Assembly: GCA_024226105.1 (NCBI GenBank)
Contig: JAAELZ010000245.1
Location: forward strand, 1 to 6,129
Source: Pseudomonadota bacterium
Lineage (GTDB): Bacteria > Pseudomonadota > Gammaproteobacteria > Arenicellales > Poriferihabitantaceae
Length of the DNA: 6,129 nucleotides
Direction of reading: 5' to 3'
Shown piece after piece: positions 1 through 5,397 of the stretch. Within the stretch, counting starts at the first letter, position 1; each line of letters begins with the position of its first letter. Both the position numbers and the translations under genes were made by a program. The notes under the pieces were generated by a model. That model worked only from the letters and a program-made list of their open reading frames with translations. It searched no databases and was not told the DNA's origin.

Positions 1-633
1 GCCACCGCGATACCACTTGATTTTGTGGGCCGGGTAACCAAAGCCGAGCAGGGTTTTGATGGAGGCAGGTGATTGCCCGCACCACATACCGTTGCAGTAC
101 AGTACCAATGTCTTGGCATCACTGAAGTTAAATACCCCTTCGTTTTCGACTACGCCAAACTGATCGACCATGATTTCAGAAATATCGATGATGGTGGCAC
201 CTGCTTTGGTCGCCAGGCTGGTCCACGGAATGCTGACGGTGCCCGGAATGTGCCCGCGTGCATGCCAGTCCGGAGTGCGGCTGTCCTGAACGATGACAGG
301 CTCTCCATTGTGCATCGCTTTAATATAGTGAATCATTTCCAGCTCGGCTATGGTTTCTACACCCGGTGCGAGTACGGCCGGCTGGATGCAAAATGGCGGG
401 CAGGGGCGAGAGGTTTTGGTGAATTTTTCATCAACCGTTCCGGCATTGTCCTGATTCCGTGAAATCGATTCAGATTTGCCATTGGCCATGAAATCCGCTG
501 ACATCATGCCGGGCGTAATACCTACAGGCTTACCGTCTTTTTTAGCCACGCCTTCCTGCGGCATGGTTTCGCATGCTGTCAGGCTAAGGGCTAATACCAG
601 CGCGCCGGAAATGGTTAGTAGTTTTCGTTTCAT
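1..633 (-). CDS. Rhodanese-domain lipoprotein (3' end outside window)
   Basis: The first 211 codons read without interruption from ATG (633-631) to the window edge. A GAGGA Shine-Dalgarno sequence (642-646, minus strand) lies 8 nt before the ATG. Residues 1-20 form a signal peptide (MKRK, hydrophobic core) ending in the lipobox LTAC, so Cys21 would be lipidated; the +2 residue is Glu, not Asp, which favours the outer membrane. After a linker comes a Cys motif, RPCPPFCIQP (76-85), then the rhodanese fold: an IVQDSR strand (114-119), ARGHIPGTVSIPW (125-137) and the active-site loop CNGMWCGQS (180-188), where Cys180 is the expected persulfide-forming residue. The substrate is unknown; rhodaneses carry sulfane sulfur or serve as binding domains. 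The extra Cys pairs 78/82 and 180/185 suggest a redox or metal-linked periplasmic role. It has its own leader, so it is probably not part of the neighbouring operon. The family call is firm; the specific role is open. Confidence 0.9.
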   Translation of the reverse strand, partial: MKRKLLTISGALVLALSLTACETMPQEGVAKKDGKPVGITPGMMSADFMANGKSESISRNQDNAGTVDEKFTKTSRPCPPFCIQPAVLAPGVETIAELEMIHYIKAMHNGEPVIVQDSRTPDWHARGHIPGTVSIPWTSLATKAGATIIDISEIMVDQFGVVENEGVFNFSDAKTLVLYCNGMWCGQSPASIKTLLGFGYPAHKIKWYRGG

Positions 634-671
634 GTGTTACATCCTCAATTTGAAAGGGTTTAGAAGTTTCG

Positions 672-697
672 AGTGCTGAAGAGGGGCCTTAAGCACT
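672..697 (-). promoter_or_regulatory. Possible hairpin in the rhodanese 5' leader
   Basis: AGTGCT (672-677) and AGCACT (692-697) are exact reverse complements. Inside them, after one mismatch, AAG (679-681) pairs with CTT (688-690), leaving a 6-nt loop. On the minus strand it ends about 38 nt before the rhodanese ATG. No T-tract follows, so it is not a simple terminator. It may be a leader structure or an operator, or it may be chance. Confidence 0.3.
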
Positions 698-779
698 ATT
701 GCGTATTAGTTCCTGTCGTTATCGTAGTTATAGGCAGGAATATAGCGTACTTTTTACTTTACACTAATATTCAATGTTA

Positions 780-809
780 CCTTATAGTGTTTATTTATCA
801 CATGATAAA
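780..809 (-). promoter_or_regulatory. Candidate promoter/operator for the rhodanese gene
   Basis: A near-perfect palindrome TTTATCACATGATAAA (794-809; 7-bp arms, 2-nt centre) lies about 160 bp upstream of the rhodanese ATG. On the minus strand a TATAAG -10-like hexamer (786-781) sits 17 nt downstream of a weak TTTATC -35-like hexamer (809-804), so the palindrome would cover the -35. The -35 match is poor (3 of 6), so the promoter is speculative. The palindrome itself is directly visible. Confidence 0.3.
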
Positions 810-902
810 AGATGAAAAGATATACTTATCCATGTGTAGCAGGTATAGCCCGGCTTTATTCATATATCTGCTCAGTCCCTCAAAGTCCCGTTTCCTGAAA
901 AC

Positions 903-1793
903 TTATCTGATGTCCAATATTTTTCGTGCCTCATCTGCTGATGCCAGGTTTAAACCTGTAGTTTGAGCCGCACTGGCGATAGTTTGTAATTGCTGTGTAT
1001 TATCTCGCGCTAATTGCCCATTGGCGTCGAGCAGGTTATTCTCAAAACCAATTCTCATATGTCCGCCTTGTTGTGCTGCAACAAGCAGGCATTTTTGCTC
1101 GCAGGTGCCGAAGGCACACGCCATCCAGGGTGCTTCAAAATAATGCCGGTGTTTCAGGAACGGTATCAAATCTGCTTCTGTGGAAGTCTGGTTCTGGGAA
1201 TATCGACCCAGCACAAACAGGATTGAATGGGGCGCTGCGGGTATGATCCCCTGTTTTTTATATTCCAGGTAGGACAGCAGGTCGGACTCGGTATACAGAA
1301 TATACTGTATTCGACACTGTTGTTCCGCGCACCAGTTAAATAGTGCCTGAGCAGCGGGTCGCAACGCCAGGTCGGGAAGGATCTCACGAAGCGCGATGGA
1401 GACGCATTCGGGATTAACCGCCTGAATAGTGGCAATTTGCTGATCAGGAGAAAAGCGCCCGGCGGCTTCACTGGTAATTTGGATGATTAAGCGATTCTCT
1501 ACCTGCTCTTTAATGGCATCAATTGTGCGCCGATAGGTATCGGGGTCGAGGCTGTGCAAGCTGTTTTCATCGCGTATATGCAGATGCAGCAGGCTGGCAC
1601 CTGCTATTTGTGCTTCTATGGCTGTCTGCACAATTTCATTCAAACTCAATGGGATTTGAGCATGATCTGATTTTTGCTTATATGCACCATTAGGCGCCAG
1701 TGCAAGTATGGGGGTGTGTTTTACACCAAAGTCAGGAAGCGCGGCGTCAGTACTGCCCAACGGGGCTGGCGCCCCGCTTGACTTATTGAACAT
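903..1793 (-). CDS. BKACE-family beta-keto acid cleavage enzyme (DUF849)
   Basis: This 296-residue TIM-barrel protein belongs to the family of 3-keto-5-aminohexanoate cleavage enzyme (Kce). Members condense a beta-keto acid with acetyl-CoA to give acetoacetate and a shortened acyl-CoA, in the cytoplasm, using one zinc ion. Visible family marks are APNGA (33-37), the zinc pair HLHIRD (His70, His72), QITSEAAGR (105-113), PWMACAFG (222-229) and GGHMRIGFENN (243-253) with Arg247 and the third zinc ligand Glu251. Aligning R247/E251 to Kce R226/E230 (numbers from memory) puts Asn252 where Kce has Asp231. The substrate loop reads SIALREILPD (132-141), unlike the Ser/Asn-rich loop of lysine-pathway Kce, so the substrate probably differs. 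Its ATG shares one base with the upstream aminotransferase stop (TGATG) and no Shine-Dalgarno is visible, suggesting coupled translation. The next internal Met is at 224, which supports this start. Family sure; substrate unknown. Confidence 0.92.
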   Translation of the reverse strand: MFNKSSGAPAPLGSTDAALPDFGVKHTPILALAPNGAYKQKSDHAQIPLSLNEIVQTAIEAQIAGASLLHLHIRDENSLHSLDPDTYRRTIDAIKEQVENRLIIQITSEAAGRFSPDQQIATIQAVNPECVSIALREILPDLALRPAAQALFNWCAEQQCRIQYILYTESDLLSYLEYKKQGIIPAAPHSILFVLGRYSQNQTSTEADLIPFLKHRHYFEAPWMACAFGTCEQKCLLVAAQQGGHMRIGFENNLLDANGQLARDNTQQLQTIASAAQTTGLNLASADEARKILDIR

Positions 1794-3121
1794 CAGACAA
1801 TTTTGAGAGCGGCGCCAAGCGCAAGGTCAAACTTTTCAATAAGTTCATCGACGTGCCTGTCTTCAAAAATGAACGAGGGTGCGATCAAAGCATGGTGCCC
1901 GTGCCGGCCATCGACGGTGCCGGCACTGGGATAGATCATTAAACCGGCGTCCATCGCGGCCTTTTTCAGATAGCTATGCAATGGAATATCAGGTGAAAAG
2001 GGTGTTTTTCCTGGCCTGTCTTCAACGAATTCGACACCGATAAATAGACCGCGACCACGGATATCGCCCACGTTCGGGTGCTCCTTATACTTTGATCTGA
2101 GTGCTTCGATCAGGTTTTCTCCCTGTCGCTGCACGTTTTCAAGCAAATGATTAGAATCGATTTCCTGTTGAACTGCGAGTGCCGCCGCGCAGACTGCGGG
2201 ATGAGACAAATAGGTATGTCCGTGTTGGAAAAAACCGCTGCCGGTGGATATAGCGTCGTTAATCTTTTTTGATAACAAGGTGGCACCGATGGGCTGATAT
2301 CCCCCACCCAGGCCCTTGGCAATGGTGATTAAATCTGGTTCAATGCTTTCCTGTACGCTGGTGAATTTTGTTCCACAACGGCCCATGCCGCACATGATTT
2401 CATCAGCGATCAACAAGATACCATATTGATCGCAAATCTCACGTATACGTTTGAAATAGCCTTTCACCGGGGGTACAGCTCCCGCCGTTGCGCCCACTAC
2501 CGGTTCAGCAATGAAAGCAATGACATTTTCTGCACCCAGCTCTAGAATTTTTGCCTCAAGTTCATTGGCCGCGCGCAAGCCATAGGCTTCTTCAGTTTCG
2601 TCTTGCGCCTGGTAGCGATAGGCATAACAGGGTGAAATCAAATTCGCCTGGGGTAGAATAGGGCGAAAGGCATGTTTGCGCCACTCGTTGCCACCAATGG
2701 CCAGGGTCATAATGGTGTTGCCGTGATAACTCTGCTCGCGCGCAATAAAATATTTGCGTTGCGGTTCGCCGCTTTCAACAAAATACTGTCGTGCGAGTTT
2801 GAGCGCAGTCTCATTTGCTTCAGATCCGCCGGTGACAAAATAGACCTTATCCATATTAGAGGGCGCATCCTGTATCAATTTTTCAGCCAGTTGTTCTGCT
2901 ACTTCAGAAGTGAAAAAAGAAGTGTGTGCGAACGGTATTTTGTCAATTTGCGTTTTGATCGCGTCTTTCACCGCCTGGTTGCTGTGGCCCAGGCAGGAAA
3001 CTGCCGCACCACCACAGGCATCCAGGTAGTGTTTGCCGCTGGTATCGGTGAGATAGGGGCCGTCTCCGCTAGCGATTTGCGGTAAGGTGATTTTGCTATG
3101 TCGATGTAATATGTGGCTCAT
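1793..3121 (-). CDS. Class III PLP-dependent aminotransferase
   Basis: A full-length 442-residue fold-type I, class III (omega) aminotransferase of the group usually labelled 'aspartate aminotransferase family protein'. It moves an amino group, commonly from an amine or omega/beta-amino acid to pyruvate or 2-oxoglutarate, in the cytoplasm. Visible marks are the phosphate-binding TGGSEAN (97-103), SYHG stacking Tyr132, Glu206 (AEPVVG), DEIMCGMGR with Asp240 against the pyridine nitrogen, Lys269 in IAKGLGGGYQPIGA as the PLP Schiff-base lysine, GHTY with Thr303, and a late substrate-carboxylate region around RGRG (355-358). All catalytic residues are present. The start ATG lies 15 nt after the regulator stop, with only a weak CCAGG-like ribosome site. 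The stop overlaps the BKACE start by one base, so the two enzymes are probably made together and act in sequence. Class III family is certain; the amino donor cannot be read from sequence. Confidence 0.93.
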   Translation of the reverse strand: MSHILHRHSKITLPQIASGDGPYLTDTSGKHYLDACGGAAVSCLGHSNQAVKDAIKTQIDKIPFAHTSFFTSEVAEQLAEKLIQDAPSNMDKVYFVTGGSEANETALKLARQYFVESGEPQRKYFIAREQSYHGNTIMTLAIGGNEWRKHAFRPILPQANLISPCYAYRYQAQDETEEAYGLRAANELEAKILELGAENVIAFIAEPVVGATAGAVPPVKGYFKRIREICDQYGILLIADEIMCGMGRCGTKFTSVQESIEPDLITIAKGLGGGYQPIGATLLSKKINDAISTGSGFFQHGHTYLSHPAVCAAALAVQQEIDSNHLLENVQRQGENLIEALRSKYKEHPNVGDIRGRGLFIGVEFVEDRPGKTPFSPDIPLHSYLKKAAMDAGLMIYPSAGTVDGRHGHHALIAPSFIFEDRHVDELIEKFDLALGAALKIV

Positions 3122-3136
3122 GATTGCCTGGCTGTG

Positions 3137-4045
3137 TTAGGTGTTGTGTGGAAGGTTAATGCCAAATTCTTTGATCATTTGCTCGCGCTTTTTTAAGGTT
3201 TCGAGAGTGCTTTTACCCATTTGCTGGGCGGCCATAGCCAGCAGGCCTTCTGCCATCGCGAAAGCCGCCGCCATGCTGTTGCTGTAAAAATGGCTTTCAA
3301 TGGGAATAATCAGATGGTGCAGTGCGTATCTGGTTAGTGGTGAATCGTGTGTATCAGTAATCGATACTATCGGGATATTGTGCCTGTTTGCTATACGGCA
3401 GGTATCCACAGTTGCTTTTGTATAGGGCGCACAGCCTAGCACAACCACCAGGTCTTTTTCATTCATGAATGTCAGTGAATGGCTTAGCCCGTGAACGTCA
3501 TCCTGCATAATATCCACGCGTTCGCGGATCAGGCCCAGGCAGTAAGAATAAAACACCGCAAGTGAGAAAAACTGACGACGCCCGTAAAAGCGTACTTTAC
3601 GGGCGTTGACCAGTAAATTGACAATCGCCTGATGCATCACAACCTGTTCCTCACCCGATAGAGATTCAATATTTTTTGCCTCTTCCTTTACTACGGTATT
3701 AAAAATGGTGTCGTTTCGCGGTTCAACCGTTGGCGGGTGAATAAGCCGATTCGCTCGTGTGGTATAAAAATGAGCATTTTCTTCAACGTAATCTCTGAAT
3801 AGACGCTGGAAGTTGGAGAATTTATCATATCCCAGCGTGTACGCTAGACGGGTAAGCGTAGAGGGGTTAACATTATTCATTTTTGCAATGTTGGTCATGG
3901 TCGATACGGCAGTATACGCAGGGTTTTCAACCATATACTTCAGGGTCTCGATACTGGCAGCACCGAGGCGAAACGAGGCCGAACCTGTTTCAATCTGAAC
4001 AAGTAGTTTCCTTAATTCGTTAAAAGTGTCGGGCGTGGAGGCCAT
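3137..4045 (-). CDS. RpiR/MurR-family transcriptional regulator (HTH + SIS)
   Basis: From the ATG at 4045 this is 302 residues, the usual RpiR length. The N-terminal HTH_6 domain spans about residues 8-85, with the helix-turn-helix around 47-74 (ISTMTNIA-like helix, then NPSTLTRLAYTLGY recognition helix). The SIS domain covers roughly 130-280, including VRFYGRR (151-157), a VVVLGCAPYT strand-loop (200-209) and IPIVSITD (224-231). SIS domains bind sugar phosphates in classical members, but RpiR proteins also sit beside amino acid and amine genes, so the ligand here may be a pathway intermediate. It is first in the operon and divergent from the TAXI gene, the usual place for a local regulator. 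Start choice: an in-frame TTG (4051) precedes the ATG by two codons. Neither has a Shine-Dalgarno sequence at proper spacing; I prefer ATG. Confidence 0.9.
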   Translation of the reverse strand: MASTPDTFNELRKLLVQIETGSASFRLGAASIETLKYMVENPAYTAVSTMTNIAKMNNVNPSTLTRLAYTLGYDKFSNFQRLFRDYVEENAHFYTTRANRLIHPPTVEPRNDTIFNTVVKEEAKNIESLSGEEQVVMHQAIVNLLVNARKVRFYGRRQFFSLAVFYSYCLGLIRERVDIMQDDVHGLSHSLTFMNEKDLVVVLGCAPYTKATVDTCRIANRHNIPIVSITDTHDSPLTRYALHHLIIPIESHFYSNSMAAAFAMAEGLLAMAAQQMGKSTLETLKKREQMIKEFGINLPHNT

Positions 4046-4059
4046 TTCCAAATAGAGGT

Positions 4060-4088
4060 ATTAGAGTATGCGAAAAAGCAAAATGCAA
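4060..4088 (-). promoter_or_regulatory. Candidate promoter for the RpiR operon
   Basis: On the minus strand, TTGCAT (4088-4083), a 17-nt spacer and TCTAAT (4065-4060, 5 of 6 to TATAAT) form a plausible sigma-70 promoter. Transcription would start near 4053, only about 8 nt before the ATG at 4045, which would fit the lack of a Shine-Dalgarno sequence there. The first palindrome (4085-4098) overlaps the -35, as expected for autoregulation. The -35 is weak, so this is tentative. Confidence 0.35.
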
Positions 4089-4098
4089 TAAATATTGC
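4085..4098. promoter_or_regulatory. Palindromic operator candidate 1
   Basis: GCAATAAATATTGC is a perfect inverted repeat with 6-bp arms around AA. Its form resembles the AT-rich palindromes bound by RpiR-family proteins such as HexR. It overlaps the candidate -35 of the RpiR operon. Assigning it to the adjacent RpiR protein is inference. Confidence 0.5.
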
Positions 4099-4125
4099 GT
4101 AATTTAGCGAAACTTTATGGATTAA

Positions 4126-4140
4126 GCAAAATAATTGTGC
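4126..4140. promoter_or_regulatory. Palindromic operator candidate 2
   Basis: GCAAAATAATTGTGC is an inverted repeat with 7-bp arms, one mismatch and a single central base. It keeps the GCA...TGC ends and AT-rich centre of the site at 4085-4098, and sits where the plus-strand -35 of the TAXI gene would be. It is probably a second site for the same protein; inference. Confidence 0.42.
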
Positions 4141-4170
4141 GTGTGACTAAAACTGTAGTATGCTTGCGGC

Positions 4171-4208
4171 TTCGACTAATGAATGAAGGTACAAAAAGTT
4201 CAGTCGAA
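4171..4208 (+). promoter_or_regulatory. Inverted repeat in the TAXI gene 5' leader
   Basis: TTCGACT (4171-4177) and AGTCGAA (4202-4208) are exact reverse complements enclosing 24 nt, with a possible short inner GAA/TTC pairing. It ends about 29 nt before the GGAGG ribosome site. It could be a stabilising leader hairpin or an operator; the loop is long, so confidence is low. Confidence 0.3.
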
Positions 4209-4255
4209 AACTAATTTGTGTTTTATTTATAACCAATGGAGGTTTTTTACCCACA

Positions 4256-5224
4256 ATGAAAAAGCAATTTACATTATCTATTATGGCTGCAGGCCTGATC
4301 ACAGGCGCCGCCGTGTCAACACCTGTTTCCGCAGACCAGTTCGTATCGATCGGTACCGGTGGCGTAACCGGCGTTTATTATCCGACGGGTGGAGCAATCT
4401 GCCGCCTGGTTAATAAGAATCGCAAGGATCACGGTATTCGTTGCTCTGCCGAGTCAACGGGTGGCTCTATCTACAACATTAATACAGTTCGCGCAGGTGA
4501 ACTGGAGTTTGGCGTAGCCCAGTCTGACTGGCAGTACCATGCGTATAACGGTACTTCAAAGTTTGAAGACAAAGGTAAGTTCGAGAAATTACGTGCCGTG
4601 TTTTCGGTTCATCCCGAGCCGGTTACCGTTGTTGCACGTGACGATTCAGGCATCAGCAACATCACGGATGTTATCGGCAAGCGCATGAATATCGGTAACC
4701 CGGGTTCAGGTACGCGCGGTACCTGGGAAGTTATTGAAGAAACCCAGGGCTGGAAACGTTCTGACCTGGCGTTGGCCGGCGAAATGAAATCAGCTGAGAC
4801 TGGTGCGGCTATGTGTGATGGTAAGCTTGATGCCTACTTCTGGCTGGTAGGCCATCCTTCAGCGTTGACTCAGGAGTCTCTGGCTTCATGTGCTTCACAC
4901 CTGGTCGACGTATCTACGCCTGAAATCGACAAACTGGTTGCGGAAAAGCCGTACTACCGTCAGGCAACTATCCCGGCTGGCATGTATAACAACGATAAAG
5001 ATGTCACCACCTTTGGTGTGGGTGCGACTTTTGTAACCTCTGCCGATGTGCCTGAAGATGTGGTTTACGTTGTTGTGAAAGCGGTATTTGAAAACTTCGA
5101 TCAGTTCAAGAAACTTCATCCGGCGTTTGCTAACCTGAAGCAGGACGAAATGATTAAAGATTCCTTATCCGCTCCACTGCATGCAGGTGCTGCAAAGTAT
5201 TATAAAGAACAGGGCTGGATGTAG
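4256..5224 (+). CDS. TAXI-family TRAP transporter solute-binding protein
   Basis: A 322-residue periplasmic receptor of a TRAP transporter (TAXI = TRAP-associated extracytoplasmic immunogenic). It captures a substrate and hands it to the membrane permease encoded downstream, driven by an ion gradient. A signal peptide runs to about residue 26 (MKKQ start, hydrophobic core, cleavage after VSA). Family marks are SIGTGGVTGVYYPTGGAICR (31-50), STGGSIYNINTVRAGELEFG (67-86), VAQSDWQYHAYNG (87-99) and NIGNPGSGTRGTWE (145-158). Length matches the family. Four cysteines (49, 63, 187, 212) could form two disulfides. The characterised Thermus TAXI protein binds glutamate/glutamine, so amino or organic acids are reasonable substrates, but this one is undetermined. 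A strong GGAGG (4238-4242) lies 13 nt from the ATG, which is long. A terminator follows directly, which would raise receptor levels above permease. Confidence 0.95.
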   Translation: MKKQFTLSIMAAGLITGAAVSTPVSADQFVSIGTGGVTGVYYPTGGAICRLVNKNRKDHGIRCSAESTGGSIYNINTVRAGELEFGVAQSDWQYHAYNGTSKFEDKGKFEKLRAVFSVHPEPVTVVARDDSGISNITDVIGKRMNIGNPGSGTRGTWEVIEETQGWKRSDLALAGEMKSAETGAAMCDGKLDAYFWLVGHPSALTQESLASCASHLVDVSTPEIDKLVAEKPYYRQATIPAGMYNNDKDVTTFGVGATFVTSADVPEDVVYVVVKAVFENFDQFKKLHPAFANLKQDEMIKDSLSAPLHAGAAKYYKEQGWM

Positions 5225-5241
5225 TTACTGCTCACGTTATT

Positions 5242-5273
5242 AAAGGGAAGGCCTCGGCCTTCCCTTTTATTTT
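5242..5273 (+). terminator. Rho-independent terminator after the TAXI gene
   Basis: AAAGGGAAGGCC (5242-5253) and GGCCTTCCCTTT (5256-5267) are exact reverse complements; with the innermost pairs open the loop is CTCG or larger. A T-rich tract (TTTTATTTTATT) follows. It begins 17 nt after the TAXI stop. Placed between receptor and permease, it probably works as a partial terminator giving excess receptor. The minus strand also carries a stem followed by a weaker T/A tract. Confidence 0.88.
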
Positions 5274-5330
5274 ATTCTGGGGACATGACAAATAATTCTT
5301 GGGGAATTTACGTCGCGTCTCCAGAATAAA
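5271..5330. repeat. Long imperfect palindrome with ATTCTGGGGA repeats (possible REP/MITE-like element)
   Basis: TTTATTCTGGGGAC (5271-5284) pairs with GTCTCCAGAATAAA (5317-5330) over 14 positions, with one G-T wobble. After one mismatch, the wobble T5286-G5315 and then GAC/GTC (5287-5289 with 5312-5314) pair too, and AATTC/GAATT (5294-5298, 5304-5308) closes the tip around TTGGG. The motif appears twice in direct order (ATTCTGGGGA at 5274-5283, ATTCTTGGGGA at 5295-5305) and once inverted (5318-5327). Palindromes carrying this kind of ATTCTGGGGACA word are, to my recollection, dispersed in many proteobacterial genomes and linked to REP-associated (Y1) transposases. No transposase is present here, so a non-autonomous copy is possible. 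Confidence 0.5.
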
Positions 5331-5337
5331 GTGAACT

Positions 5338-5397
5338 CTGTGAAGGAAGCGAGCCTTCCGGCTCGCCGGGTAGACGGGAATGTCTACTTCCAGGCAG
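5338..5397 (+). other. Branched stem-loop structure in the receptor-permease spacer
   Basis: GCGAGCC (5349-5355) pairs perfectly with GGCTCGC (5360-5366) around a TTCC loop. GTAGAC (5370-5375) pairs perfectly with GTCTAC (5382-5387) around GGGAAT. GGAAG (5345-5349) is complementary to CTTCC (5387-5391) and encloses both, giving a three-way junction; CTG/CAG (5338-5340, 5395-5397) may extend the outer stem. It ends 52 nt before the permease ribosome site. It could be an mRNA leader element, the second half of a repeat unit beginning at 5271, or a small RNA. It matches no riboswitch I can confirm. Confidence 0.45.

Larger units (their letters stand above)
634..902. other. Spacer between the rhodanese leader and the BKACE stop
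   Basis: This 269-bp AT-rich spacer holds no convincing gene. A GTG-started frame at 673-966 (plus strand) has no ribosome binding site, has low-complexity composition and runs into the BKACE gene on the opposite strand. I saw no GC-rich hairpin with a T-tract at the end of the minus-strand operon, so termination there may be Rho-dependent. Three inverted repeats lie in it: 672-697, 710-740 and 794-809. The part nearer 634 is the leader of the rhodanese gene. Confidence 0.6.
4046..4255. promoter_or_regulatory. Divergent regulatory region (RpiR operon / TAXI gene)
   Basis: This 210-bp AT-rich stretch separates the two divergent transcripts and must hold both promoters. It contains two palindromes (4085-4098, 4126-4140), a 9-bp direct repeat AAGCAAAAT (4076-4084 and 4124-4132, 48 bp apart) and a leader inverted repeat (4171-4208). 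The plus-strand promoter is not clear: TAGTAT (4156-4161) is the best -10, with TTGTGC (4135-4140, spacing 15) or TAATTG (4132-4137, spacing 18) as weak -35 options. If used, the second palindrome would overlap that -35. Confidence 0.6.

Noticed and set aside
73..462. Plus-strand frame of 129 codons opposite the rhodanese gene
   Set aside because: It is the antisense of a well-supported lipoprotein gene with signal peptide, active-site loop and ribosome site on the minus strand.
794..809. FNR/Anr-type binding site
   Set aside because: The half-sites read TTATC/GATAA rather than TTGAT/ATCAA, so the resemblance is only in overall symmetry.
673..966. Plus-strand open frame of 97 codons in the spacer next to the BKACE gene
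   Set aside because: It starts with GTG without a ribosome site, has no recognisable domain, is AT-rich by composition rather than clearly hydrophobic by design, and overlaps the end of a confident gene on the other strand.
3137..4045. Naming the regulator as a sugar-phosphate regulator (HexR, MurR or RpiR itself)
   Set aside because: The HTH and SIS domains support only the family. No sugar genes are nearby, and the neighbours point to amino/keto acid metabolism.
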